Under the pieces are notes generated by a model that saw nothing but the letters and a program-made list of their open reading frames with translations, was not told the DNA's origin and did no database searches. This document shows positions 48,684-59,077 of a stretch of 64,000 nt of DNA, piece by piece. The number at the start of each line of letters is the position of its first letter. Within the stretch, counting starts at the first letter, position 1. Source of the stretch: Lutraria lutraria (Eukaryota; Mollusca; Bivalvia; Venerida; Mactridae); the NCBI GenBank assembly GCA_964023205.1, contig OZ026847.1, positions 13,709,182-13,773,181 of the forward strand. The letters run 5' to 3'. The position numbers were made by a program, and so were the translations under genes.

Positions 48684-49498
48684 CTCACATGAGCACAAAA
48701 TGCTCTCCGTGAGCTTTTGTGACTAGTCTTAATTTGTCTGTCGTTGTCACACGAGCTTTTGTGACCAGTCTTTGTCCGGAGTTGTCACGTGAGCCTTAAT
48801 TTGTCTGTCGTTGTCACACAAGCTTTTGTGACCAGTCTTTGTCCGGAGTTGTCACGTGAACTTTTGTGACCAGTCTTTGTCCGGAGTTGTCACACGAGCT
48901 TTTGTGACCAGTCTTTGTCCGGAGTTGTCACGTGAGCTTTTGTGACCAGTCTTTGTTGGTCGTTGTCAACCTTTACCCTTGTGATCACAATAGAGGCCAC
49001 ATTTTTTTGTTAGATTTTCTCAAAACTGGGTCAGAATGTTTTTATTGACAAAATCTAAAGTTTTGAGACAAGTTCAATATTAATGCGTCATTTGGGACAA
49101 AAAAAGGTCAAATATTAATGAAAACATTGTGAACACTCTAGAAGTCACTGCTTTGATTGGATTTTCATGAAACTCTGTCATAATGTTTATCTTAATATTA
49201 CGGGTCATATATGGGGTCACAAGGGCAAATTGGAATTTGGAGCAAAACCTTTTGTACTCTCTTAGAGGTCACATTTTTTATTGGATCCTCCCAGAAACTT
49301 TGTCAGAATGTTTGTCTTAATAATCTTGGACAAGTATGATAATGGGTAATCTAGGGGAAAAAACTAGTTCACCAGGACAAATCACAGGTAAAAACCCCGA
49401 TAACAATGGACATCATGACACAGACTCGATGCAAAGTTTTCCCCAGGACGCAATGATTCTCAAGTGAGTGATATAGGGCCATTTTGGCCCTCTTGTTT
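48684..49498 (+). mobile_element. AGCTCAC-family repeat (plus strand), with VNTR
   Basis: Starts TTTTTAGCTCACATGAGCAC and ends GAGTGATATAGGGCC then ATTTTGGCCCTCTTGTTTC. Ends match 54615-55531. The 5' part is expanded into a 38-bp tandem repeat. The interior has AAACT(C/T)TGTCA(T/G)AATGTTT phrases in loose tandem. Non-coding. Confidence 0.75.
48711..48968 (+). repeat. 38-bp VNTR
   Basis: About six to seven units of a 38-bp sequence built from GAGCTTTTGTGACCAGTC and TTTGTCCGGAGTTGTCAC, alternating ACGAG/ACAAG with GTGAG/GTGAA starts. Two units are shortened or carry TTAATTTGTCTGTCGTTG. Confidence 0.9.
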
Positions 49499-50003
49499 CA
49501 TTTGTCAGAAAAATGTAGGTACATGCCTACAATATCTATTAGAAGTTATGCCCGTGTCTGTGTTTGCACTAATTCTTTTTAGAGAAATAGCCAAAAACAA
49601 TAAGCAGGTTATTAAAAAAAAATGTTTTGAGGAAGTTCATTTGCCAAGCACAAATTTACTATCCCCAGGCTTTGGGTTAGTGCAATGACAGTAAGTTACT
49701 GGGTTATATAAATGTAAAATAGTTATATTTATTGTAAATAATTTGAAGACATTTAATAGGGATTTGTATGTAAACTATATCGAAAGGGAGTGTGACAAAT
49801 ACCTTGATAAGAGTTTATCATTGTTATTTATCACATCATAATCTAGTGGCCTTTGTTATCAATGGGTTATGTTACTAGGTGTACATCATTACATGTATAC
49901 TACTTTTGATGGATCACAACATTTTACAATTGTAATTTTATCAATCAGACTTTGCTGAATTGATTCCTAGTTTGTCGAGTTTTGTACATCAGTAATTCCA
50001 AAT

Positions 50004-50222
50004 CAGGTCCTCTTTTAAAAAAATTGGGAAGGGGCCTTAGCCTTTCATTTGGGGAAATTCAAGCGCGATATTTGGCCAAATTTTGAGATGTTTAGACTAC
50101 TGAGTTTGAATAGCATTGTATTTTTGAGAATTTGTTGCTTAAAATTGGGAAAAGAACAGCCTTTTTGCAATAGGGAAGTCACCGAATTTCGACCTCTTTT
50201 ATAGAAGGGAAAAAAAGCCCTG
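50004..50222 (+). mobile_element. MITE of the CAGG..CCTG family, fourth copy, TSD CAAAT
   Basis: 219-bp element starting CAGGTCCTCTTTTAAAA and ending GAAAAAAAGCCCTG, flanked by CAAAT at 49999-50003 and 50223-50227. Its reverse strand shares CGAAATTCGGTGACTTCCC with the GCCGAAATTCGGTCATATTCCC of 13340-13636, linking the long and short members of the family. Confidence 0.85.
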
Positions 50223-51152
50223 CAAATACAAAAATTCTACAAAAAATTTATTGCTATAGAATTTATTTTATGTCCAGAGTTCCATGTTACTGCTATTTTC
50301 AAGTATCAGATATTGGGGGTTATGAGGGTCTGTATCTATGTTGTCTGCCTGTCCTGAGTGGTAAAAATCTTAATCCCTAAAACCTGCTGAGTTTCCTGAA
50401 TGGACTTTTCCATCTTCTATTTTGAAACAGTTTGTAGTCAGTCACCCAACAGTGAAGAACCTGGTCAGACTGCATGATTGTGCAGGCTGGCCAAGCTTCA
50501 TCCTGGTGGTAAAAACTTAGTACTAATAATTGTTTCGCCTTCGGTTCCTGCTACTGTCTGGTAGTCTGACAGAAATTTCTGGTAGCCTACGGGCACTGAG
50601 CATTGGATTTGTCAGACACTGTATCATTGAAGGGATGATATTTTTTTTTGATAGTTGACTTATGAAGAAGAAAATGTTTGGTATTGACCGACTCTTTCTC
50701 ACAATGACTGATGTCTTATGGCATTTGAATTTTGTATTTAATTTAATACAGACAAATTCTCAACCTTCTTGTCTACATAATTGAGATATATATATCTAGA
50801 CTTATGACAACACTTTTTTTAAATCTAATGTCATATTTACTATTGACAAATTTCATCTTTGAGCTGTATCACTGTATAACTGAGTATTACAAGAAAGACC
50901 AAGAGAAATAATTGTGCAAGATACAATTACTATTTCTGTACATTACATTCAATATAAGCGAACTTCTTTCAAAGCAATTCATGATTAAGTGTCTGCCAGT
51001 GTCTAGTTCACCCAGAAGAGTAACATGAGGTCTGATTAAAAAAAATAGAGACCCTCTGACCCAATCAGGACAACTTTCTGAAACATGAAAGTGTAAGTTT
51101 TTGACAGTTTGCCAATTCGTGAATGAAAATATCTAAAGACATGAATATATAC

Positions 51153-51440
51153 CTTTCTTACGATGTCCATCCTTCACTGTATATTTGAGATTCTTAAACT
51201 GAATGTCTAAACTCCGTTTCTTAGGAAGGTCATATTTATGTTTTATTTCTGCAGGCTGCGTTTGTGTCGAGTTACGTTTTGATCCTTGAGACAGCGTCCT
51301 TGTAGTCAACCCGTCATCTCTCTGAGGCACATAGCTGTATCGATTGTTTTCAAATTGTTGATAGGAAAAATATGTATCCAGAGACGTATTAGACGTCTCT
51401 GATGTGTCATGGAAACACCATATTTCGGTCTGATACGTTA
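51153..51440 (-). CDS. ABCG-transporter-like N-terminal exon (copy 2)
   Basis: Minus-strand open segment ending YVPQRDDGLTTRTLSQGSK, then KYDLPKKRSLDIQFKNLKYT, VKDGHRKKG and donor AAGAAAG|GTATAT (phase 1). The C-terminal 25 residues match the entry into the nucleotide-binding domain of ABCG1/4-type transporters. The 5' limit is uncertain because MITE-like sequence begins at 51449; the open frame runs to an ATG at 51468 that is probably not the true start. Unlike copy 1, the frame is intact. The next exon (Walker A) was not found to the left, so a long intron or an isolated duplicate exon are both possible. Confidence 0.5.
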
Positions 51441-51448
51441 TAATAGAT

Positions 51449-51515
51449 ACAGTCAAATCTGTGAACAAAGGCCACGTACCCTTTTGGAAAGATAAAATAT
51501 GGTCTTAAGACAAAG
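51449..51515 (+). mobile_element. Fragment of the AGTCAAACCTG MITE
   Basis: ACAGTCAAATCTGTGAACAA, then AGGCCACGTACCC and ATGGTCTTA, matches the reversed right end of 41138-41310. It sits at the 5' edge of the minus-strand ABCG-like exon and may supply its splice acceptor (TTCACAG). Confidence 0.6.
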
Positions 51516-51792
51516 TTATGTATTTGTTTGGTAATGCAATCTTGTGGGTCCTAAATTTCTTTAAAATTTAGTTGGTGTTAAAGTCCTATGAGTTTATAAG
51601 TGTATTGGTCCTAATAGTTTCTGTTTGTTCTATAACAGAGGAATCCGTTGTGTTTTCCTCCCTAGCATACTTGATAGCAAGAAAAAAATGTTTCAGAAAC
51701 TACTTTCGTAGTTTTTTCAAGATCATTGAAATAAATACTATTTATAGAACACCTGAGTTTTCCCGCAGTCATGCTATGCACACGTAGTAAAG

Positions 51793-51804
51793 TGACGTCA
51801 CGTG
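51793..51804. promoter_or_regulatory. CRE overlapping E-box (TGACGTCACGTG)
   Basis: A perfect CRE palindrome, TGACGTCA, overlaps CACGTG. It lies 290 bp upstream of the first exon of the unidentified plus-strand gene and 325 bp beyond the minus-strand ABCG-like exon, so it could serve either. Motif match only. Confidence 0.4.
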
Positions 51805-52083
51805 CTCTACACATTTCAAGTTTACAAAAGCAAAAATCACAGTGAAATGAGTGTTTTTAGAAGAAAAATGGCTTGTTTTTTCTTCGGTAATAATTATCTT
51901 GGGATAATTAAATATCAGCAAATGTTTGATTTTTGCATTTATTTTTTATAGCAAAAAGCTTATGGGGCTTTAAATCAGTTTGATATTGTTGCATGTAAAG
52001 TTTTGATAATTATTTGCTTAGCATTTGGTGGAAATTCACTGTATGATACATTGTACAAACATTCTAAGTTTGATTTTTTTCAG

Positions 52084-52318
52084 TGCCTGTTGCCAAGGGG
52101 TTGTTACCGAGCTGTACAATACAGTAATGAATATGTGGAATCCTACAGATGTAATTTCCTTGGTCTCAATCCAGCAGTTTCAATCCCATCATATGTGAAC
52201 ACAAGTGAACCTTTTATACTGATGGACATTTATGAACCAGAGGATGTCCACTTTGATAACCCTGATCCTTTTAAAGGATACATCTTCAAACTAAGCACTT
52301 TCTATGATTTAGATAAAG
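52084..52318 (+). CDS. Host gene of unknown function, internal exon A
   Basis: Acceptor GATTTTTTTCAG|TGCC and donor GATAAAG|GTAAAT bound a 235-bp open exon reading CLLPRGCYRAVQYSNEYVES through NPDPFKGYIFKLSTFYDLDK. It leaves in phase 1 and joins exon B in frame. An alternative upstream acceptor (TTTGCTTAG at about 52022) would lengthen it by 61 bp. The composition is that of a real soluble protein: mixed residues, no low complexity, and conserved-looking acidic and aromatic clusters such as ILMDIYEPEDVHFDNPDP. I do not recognise the family. Upstream exons are not identified. Confidence 0.7.
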
Positions 52319-53134
52319 GTAAATTTATGTTTTATAAAATCCTGAATATGGGAACTTCCTTTGTGACCTAAAACATAGTCTTAATATATCTAGGTGGTAT
52401 CTTCATAAAGTAGAATCATGGAAGCATTATATAGTGGTCTTTTTAATAACTGTGGATTCTATAAAGCAGAGCTATGTATTGTCTGGGATGCAGACTTTTC
52501 TTAAGATAAACTAAAGCCTTAAGTTATTAATAATTAAAGTAAGGGAGATCACTGTGTAAAATTTGACGTGCTACTTTTGTTAATTACATATCTACACTGA
52601 AAACAGATATTTGGTAGTTTAATGGTAAGAATAAATTCTTGCAAATATTAGGTATAGTCGTTTCTGGTAATATCGCAGTATCGCTAATATCGGGGGTATT
52701 TACAAATCTTGTAAATGAGGCTTAATGACGCCACCAAGCGTCTGTTCCCGCGTGAAATTTTGTAGGACAGATGTAGTAATCATCGTTTAATAAAAAACTG
52801 TACCATGACAGTGTGAAATGATAAGTTACAACATAGTTTCATCTTATCCATTGAAAACTTACCAGGTAATAGAAATTCAAATTTTGCGTTGCCTTAATTT
52901 AATTAAGTCACAGCTTTCTAAAATAGACATAAAAATAAGGAGGCTCTGTTCGTTTCAATTTTGTAGATAATGCATATGGATTTTTTGTTAATTGCATGAA
53001 ATTGACACTTACAACTTGCAATTTCACAGGTAGATATATAATTTGATATACGAGTTAAATATGACTGAATTCACAGTAGAACATGAACTATTTTCGGATG
53101 GTCACGCCCGATTTTTAGTTTATTGTCTGTTAAT

Positions 53135-53242
53135 TTTTATACCCGTCTTATACACGGGTCACGACAAAAAGGCCAATTTTTTAGGTCAAAGTTGGGGGGT
53201 CGTCTTATATGCGGATCGCCTTATAGGTGAGTATAAATGGTA
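53135..53242 (+). repeat. GTCTTATA-type degenerate repeat in the intron
   Basis: CCGTCTTATACACGGGTC, TCGTCTTATATGCGGATC and CGCCTTATAGGTGAGTATAA are three related phrases, with a GGTCAAAGTTGGGGGG centre. They look like a short transposon end. It lies inside intron A-B. Confidence 0.45.
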
Positions 53243-53278
53243 AGTCCAAAATTACGTCGAATATTCTCTATATTACAG

Positions 53279-53387
53279 AAGCTGCACCTAATGTACTACA
53301 GAAAATGGAACATGCTATTGTAAATGATAGTTTAAGTATAGAAGTTGTAGATCAATGTTTGATATGTCTAAAGGAAGAACGGATGAA
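53279..53387 (+). CDS. Host gene of unknown function, internal exon B
   Basis: Acceptor CTATATTACAG|AAGC and donor GGATGAA|GTAAGT bound a 109-bp exon. Entering in phase 1 from exon A it reads [20 protein letters not shown] then [16 protein letters not shown] without a stop, and it leaves in phase 2 into exon C. The agreement of all three phases is the main evidence that these are one transcript. The product is probably mostly helical; family unknown. Confidence 0.7.
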
Positions 53388-53429
53388 GTAAGTTAAATAC
53401 CAACAACTATTTATCCTTTTCAAATTATC

Positions 53430-53700
53430 TTTTTTATTCGCCCGAAGGGACTTATTATGACTGTCTGTCCGTCCGTTAGCAATTTCGTGTCTGCTTTGTT
53501 ACTCTTTAAGCCCGCGAAGGATTATGAAGAAACTTGACTCAAATGTTCACCCCATCGAGACGACCTGCAGAGTTCATGTTTTGGAAGGACCAAGGTCAAG
53601 GTCACACTTGAATGTCCATCCAATTGAGACGACGTGCAGAGTGCATGTTTCGGAAAGCTTGCTTCAAGGTCATATTGCCCATTCAGTCAATAATATTAGT
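53430..53700 (+). repeat. Interspersed repeat (CTGTCTGTCCGTCCG type) in the intron
   Basis: Starts TTATTCGCCCGAAGGGAC and CTGTCTGTCCGTCCGTTAG. It contains an internal duplication: CATCGAGACGACCTGCAGAG..CATGTTTTGGAA and AATTGAGACGACGTGCAGAG..CATGTTTCGGAA, spaced about 69 bp. Confidence 0.6.
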
Positions 53701-54273
53701 AAAACTTGTTGTCTGCAGGCGTGTGATTCTTTATCCTTTCAGCTGATTTCCTCTTTTTTGTCTTAAAATCTTTGAAACAAAAGTGTCCAGATTCGGTCTG
53801 ACCTGCTCAAAAATGTTGTTTTTGCAAGCATGAGTGGGTGGGGGTAGGGTATTTCAGCCTTTTTGCTCTTGGAGCAGTCACACCATTGTGTCTACATTGT
53901 ACCCATCATATTTTTTTATTCATTGTTATATTTGTCTTTTTCAGTTTTTAGTGATATTCCTTTGGTGTTAGTTCAGTTTATTCTATTTAGTTAATGACAA
54001 CTGAAGAATTGGACATTTAATCTGTATAATTCTTTTAGCTCTTAAGAGAGTTCTATTGAATCTCAAAGTATAAAACAGCTAATGTGATATGCAATTCATA
54101 TTATGTGAAATAATACTCATATGATATTGTGATATAATATTCATATGAATGTGAAAGAGTTATTCATTCATTTATTCAATATACAAGAAAGTGATATCAT
54201 TATATCCTGCTTTAGGGACAATATCTTATACAAATTTATATAAAAACTTAGTATTTTTCAAACTCTTTTTCAG

Positions 54274-54460
54274 TAAAGTGAAAGTAATGTTTAAATTCAC
54301 CAAGGCAGGAGGTGGTCATAGTGAAGATGATACAAAGAATCTCTTGAAAATCGTTGGTGCTACTGATGATGACAAGCCATTACTTAGTTACTGGATGCGA
54401 GGACTTAGTGATCAGTATAAGAAACATATATTATCAGCTTCAAGACAACATTCTATGTGA
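54274..54460 (+). CDS. Host gene of unknown function, terminal exon C
   Basis: Acceptor CTCTTTTTCAG|TAAAG opens an exon that completes the phase-2 codon from exon B and reads NKVKVMFKFTKAGGGHSEDD through LLSYWMRGLSDQYKKHIL to SASRQHSM and a TGA stop at 54458-54460. AATAAA at 54603 gives a natural 3' end. Together exons A-C encode about 176 residues of the C-terminus, with no membrane segment or signal seen. The product could be a conserved metazoan protein that I fail to recognise; I assign no function. Confidence 0.75.
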
Positions 54461-54602
54461 TGATAATGTATGTTTATGTGTGAATGAATTTACATTATTG
54501 GGGGCTTCATGTTGTAATAGTATAAAACTGTATATTGCCATTCAGTATCAAATGCAATATTGTACAGTACTACTTAAGTCAATATATGTCTTTATCAGTG
54601 AC

Positions 54603-54608
54603 AATAAA
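54603..54608 (+). terminator. Polyadenylation signal of the three-exon gene
   Basis: AATAAA 143 bp after the stop codon, just before the AGCTCAC-family repeat begins. The repeat therefore probably lies downstream of, or at, the transcript end. Confidence 0.55.
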
Positions 54609-54614
54609 ACTGTT

Positions 54615-55531
54615 TTTAGCTCACCAGAGCACGAAGTATTAGATTACTATTGTGATCGAGTGATTTCCGTCATCCGTGTATGCATGCGTGCATCAGTGCG
54701 TCAACAATTGCTTTAAACAACATCTCCTTCTTAAGCAGTTGGTCAATTTCAACAAAACTTTACAGGGATGTTCCTTGCATGAAGCTCTACCAAAGTGGTT
54801 CAAAAAGTTTAATGTCATTAGGAAAAACTTTAAAAATTCTTCTTGTCCAAAACCACAGGGCCTAGAGCTTAGATATTTGGTGTGTAACATTGTCTAATGG
54901 ACCTCTACCAAATTTGTTCAAATTATGGCCCTGGGGTCAAAATTAGCTGTGCCCCGGGGGTAAGTGGATTTTAGATAAATTTATATAGGGAAATTTCAAA
55001 AATCTTCTTGTCAGAAACTACAATGCCTAGAGCTTAGATTTGATACGTAACATTATCTAGTGGACCACTAATAAATATGTTCTTATTACGGCCCTGGGGT
55101 TATAATTGGCCTAGCCCCAGGGTTTACTCTAATTTATTTAGGAAAATTTCAAAAGTCTTCTTGTCCGAAACCACAGGACCCTAGAGCTAAGATATTTGGT
55201 ATGTAGCATTGCCTAGCTGACCTTCACCAAGTTTATACAAATTATGGCCCCAGGGTGAAAATTAGCCCGCCCTGGGGTTTACATGATTTATATAGGCTTA
55301 TATAGGAAATTTTCAAAAATCTTCCTTGTCCAAAACCACAAGGCCTAGAGCTTAGATATTTTATGTGTAGTATTGTCCAGTGGACCTCTACCAAGTTTGT
55401 TCAAATTATTGCCCTAGGGACAAAATTGGCCTCGTCCCCGAGTCACTTGATTTTACATAGGCTCATAATAATTTTCTCCTAGGGTCGTATTTCTGGTGAG
55501 CGATATATGGCGATTATGGCCCTCTTGTTTA
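54615..55531 (+). mobile_element. AGCTCAC-family repeat (plus strand), full-length copy
   Basis: Starts TTTTTAGCTCACCAGAGCAC and ends GGTGAGCGATATATGGCG then ATTATGGCCCTCTTGTTT. The body is four diverged tandem units of about 150-168 bp, each with TCTTCTTGTCC.AAACCACA, GGCCTAGAGCTTAGAT and TGGACC.CTACCAA..TTGTTC (starting at about 54830, 54998, 55148 and 55312). Non-coding. Confidence 0.8.
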
Positions 55532-55721
55532 CTCATGTTATTGGTGCAATTTATATCCAATTAAGCACTGTATAAATGATTTTTATCTCACTTGGTGAAT
55601 TGTTCATGTGAACTATAAACATGTTGATGAAATAAAATTATTATGCATTGTTTCGAGTGTTTCTTTATTTACTATAATACTCTTCAGACACTTTGTACCC
55701 AGTCTGACTTATCTGTTTGAT

Positions 55722-55962
55722 GTTTGTTTGGGTTTTACGCCCCTTTTCAACAGTCAGAGTAATACGAAGTGGACAGTTCACCTACCTATCATTCCTTGGA
55801 AGAACCAGTACTAGACTCCCATCCTCCGTAAGCATCTAACTGCCTACTGTCTCACATAAAGAGATATGGTCAGTAGCTGGGCTTGAACACATCACCTATC
55901 AGTATGAGGTTATAGTAATTTAAAGTCTGAAACCTTATCCACTTGAGCATGGAGGCAGGTCT
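55722..55962 (-). mobile_element. tRNA-derived SINE (minus strand), full length
   Basis: In reverse: head CATGCTCAAGTGGATAAGG (box A-like) and GATGTGTTCAAGCCCAGC (box B-like), body with CTTCCAAGGAATGATAGG, and tail TTGAAAAGGGGCGTAAAACC then CAAACAAACATC. This copy best defines the head and tail of the SINE family whose tails are also at 15560 and 32626. Confidence 0.7.
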
Positions 55963-56394
55963 TTATCTATTTGAATTGAGTATTGAATCTTAATATCAAG
56001 AATCACATGAATAAGTTATCCATGAGATGGACATAAATCTCAAGTGTTTGGAAAGATTTATAGAGTAATACATGCTGAGCATATGATAAACAAGATTGTG
56101 TTATTAAAATCCCCTTGGAAACAAATTCAAATTGATCTGTGAATGCTTTTTTAAGTATGATGATGAAGTCAAGAAGAAGTATCACACCTGGACACAGTAT
56201 ACATGTGTACTTAATATGGACAAGAAAGCGTATTAAGGTCTTTGGCCTTACAGTGAGGACACCTTTAAAAATATGCATTAAAAATGTTTGCTGTAATGCT
56301 ACCTGGACAATAAAAAGGGTCTTTTTGGCCTCCTGGATAATTTTATCTTGGATAATTAGCATACGAGAGCTGACCCATATTTTGGGTTCAAATA

Positions 56395-56460
56395 TTACCT
56401 ACCTACCTACCTACCCGCTGAAAATTCTCTGGGTAGTGTTACCACAAACAAACATTTTTT
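56395..56460 (-). repeat. Dispersed repeat shared with 40436-40500
   Basis: ACCTACCTACCTACC followed by GCTGAAAATTCTCTGGGTAG and ACAAACAAAC. The reverse complement of the 40.4-kb sequence. Confidence 0.6.
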
Positions 56461-56674
56461 AAAAGATCGTCTGACATTATTTTGGTAAGTCTACTGGCAT
56501 CAATTCAGATACTACACAAAAATGCCATGTTCAGTCAATTAGTTGGACTAATCGAACTACATTTTGTAATTTATTGCAAGTTTGTTTACAGTAACGCAAT
56601 GTATCATATTCAATGACTTAAATTCCATTTAATCCTATAAATATTACCATCAATTAATATGTAAGTCAACTGAA

Positions 56675-56941
56675 CTGGGTCCGTATTCACAAAGCATCGA
56701 AATTTTTACTTAAAGTAAGTGTAATTTTTTTTCATGGTAAAAGTTTGTAAACCAGCCATCAAAAGTGTCAAAATCAATTATCATTTTCATAATTGGCATC
56801 TTTAGAACAAAGCCTGATAAAATCATATTATTGTGATTTCCTCCTTTATATCAGTACAAAAGAGTTAAGGAAAAGGTCGAATTTATGGGAAAATATAACT
56901 TAAGTTGAATTACTTAAGATGCTTTGTGAATACGGACCCAG
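56675..56941. mobile_element. MITE with perfect 24-bp terminal inverted repeats
   Basis: The left arm 56675-56698 begins CTGGGTCCGTATTCACAAAG and the right arm 56918-56941 is its exact inverse, ending CTTTGTGAATACGGACCCAG. Total 267 bp, with no coding capacity. Secondary inner motifs (TTACTTAAAGTAAG, AACTTAAGTTGAATTACTTAAG) suggest longer imperfect stems. A target duplication is not obvious. Confidence 0.9.
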
Positions 56942-56953
56942 AAGCGTAAAAAA

Positions 56954-57096
56954 TGTTTGTTTCTGCTTACCCGACCTACCCTAATTTTTCTGAAGGACCC
57001 CAGACTTTTAATTAGCCTAAAAATTGTTTGTTTCTGCTTACCCGACCTACCCTAATTTTTCTGAAGGACCCCAGACTTTTAATTAGCCCAAAAAAT
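56954..57096 (+). repeat. 71-bp tandem duplication
   Basis: TGTTTGTTTCTGCTTACCCG..AATTAGCC at 56954 recurs at 57025 with one base difference in the core and one in the A run. A third copy begins at 57097 but diverges after about 9 bp. The near identity indicates a recent event. Confidence 0.9.
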
Positions 57097-57379
57097 TGTT
57101 TGTTTATGGTTATTCTAATTTTCATCCACAAATTTAGACCCAAAGTAAGGTACGTGTCTTTTTTTACGTGCCTGTTTGCTTTCAAGAGCCATAAAAAGAA
57201 TCTTCTGCCTACCTATCTACCCTATTTTCAGGAGCATGTAGCCAGAAAAATACGAGTCCACTTGACACAAGCTCAACAGTGGGAAAAAAGGAACAGATAA
57301 TTTCATTATAGGCATAATTTAAACACATGCAACTTATTTAAGATAATTTTTTTTCGTAATTTGTGCCAGGTAGTTGTAT

Positions 57380-57417
57380 CAAAGACCTATACATACATAT
57401 GTATGTATAGGTCTTTG
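57380..57417. repeat. 38-bp perfect palindrome flanked by 7-bp direct repeats
   Basis: Each half starts CAAAGACCTATACATACAT; the second half is its exact inverse. It lies exactly between GTTGTAT at 57373-57379 and GTTGTAT at 57418-57424, and a further CAGGTAGTTGTAT / ATACAACTACCTG inverted pair (57367-57379, 57432-57444) surrounds it. Confidence 0.9.
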
Positions 57418-57444
57418 GTTGTATTAACAAAATACAACTACCTG

Positions 57445-59077
57445 TTAGTGCGAAGTTTGAAGAATTTTTACTAAGAGAGACTACTCTGATTATAACAAAA
57501 TGTTTCCATATTGAGTTGCCTCCCTTACAATAATAAACTACCTACCAAGTCTTGCTTAATTAATTTATTGGCAGCTCTTCAAACATCACCCTTTTACATC
57601 ATGGATCAGCCTCTCATACAAATCCCGCCCGTAACGACAGACTCCGCCTGTTCGTCTCCATTTATTATCAATTAAGAATGTGTGCATAATGAAATTAATC
57701 TTAATTCCAATTTAATCCCAATATATAGCTCTGCTGTACCTACCATAATGTTGTTATGCTGGTAACCATATAGAAATGTAGTACGTACAGTAATTGTTAA
57801 TTTTCAATAATAAGACTCTAAAGCACCTGCTGATATTTTTACGAGATATGGCTAAAGAAAGGCATTATGTAAATATTGTTATAGCGAAAATAAAATATAT
57901 TTCTTGTACGTATTTTACTGTCATTTTGTCGATTGTTCTGTATTACAAGATTCAAAAAGCTAATGGGCTTTTAAGCTTGCTTAGAGAATATAAATCAATG
58001 ACAACAATAATCCACATCTTGTATTATATAAAATGTTAAAAAATATATCCGAGTCAAGCAAATTAATAATGACTGACTCATCAGGGCATTAATAATAAAA
58101 TATATATATGTGTGTGTGTGTGAGGGTATGCATTGATGTGAGCGTGTTTTTCCACTTCGTTGACACTTATCCAATATGTATTGTACAAGTTTGTATATGT
58201 GCTCTTCAAATTTCATGAAAATAAAAACATGCATCAATACTAAAGGAGCCGTACCCCTTGTTTCAATTGTGGTCCCCGACTTTGGTGGCATAACACGGTC
58301 ATGGAATGTATGTTTACCGGTACATATGAATTATATAAGTTGAACCATCACGTACAGAATCGCTTAATAGTGCCTTAACTATGTTAGAAAAGGAAAAAAT
58401 GATAAATTAAAACATTATAAGATGTAGATCTATTCAAGAATAAATAAATAAATTTAATTGAAATAATGAAAGACGTTTATATCTAAAATGATCTGAAATG
58501 TAAAAACACAAGGTTTGTTTCAACAAGTGGAGTTTAAAACTATAGAATAACTATTTATCACCGGTATGTTTTGGGGTAAAATCGATCTTCCAAGGATTAC
58601 AACCTCTATAAGCAAATGATTTTTTACCAAATTATTTAATGCTTTGAATCAGAAAATAGACACTTTTTAACGTTTAGATTGTCGCAGACCTGTACTAAAG
58701 CAAATGCCTGTATTATTCATATTTTTGGAAAAAAACATACTTAGTTGACAAACAATATTGGGTGATCACAACGAGTAACAGAAGTTCCTCACAACATTTT
58801 TTGCCGAAGAATAAATTACGGGCGTGCTACTGTGGCATCATGGGTCTTGCTGGTCAATAAGTCACATATGCCTCGCATTCCTGGTTCGATGTCTATTATC
58901 TCAGTGGGCCGTATCTGAGGCTATATATAGACTCAATTAAAGGTGTAACAGTCTATAATGATACTTTCCTCAAGTTTGTTGATAGACGTTGAACACTGCC
59001 CGAATCATATAATTAAATTTTATTAATGTGACATTCGTTTGTGGCCTCTATTCATGTCGATGTACAAACTGACAAGA
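57445..59077. other. Unassigned stretch
   Basis: Holds a TATATATATG/TGTGTGTGTG microsatellite at 58101-58122. No gene or known repeat recognised. Confidence 0.4.

Noticed and set aside
51441..51468. ATG at 51468 as start of the ABCG-like protein
   Set aside because: It lies in MITE-derived sequence shared with 41.3 kb; the true exon start is more likely a splice acceptor at or inside this edge.
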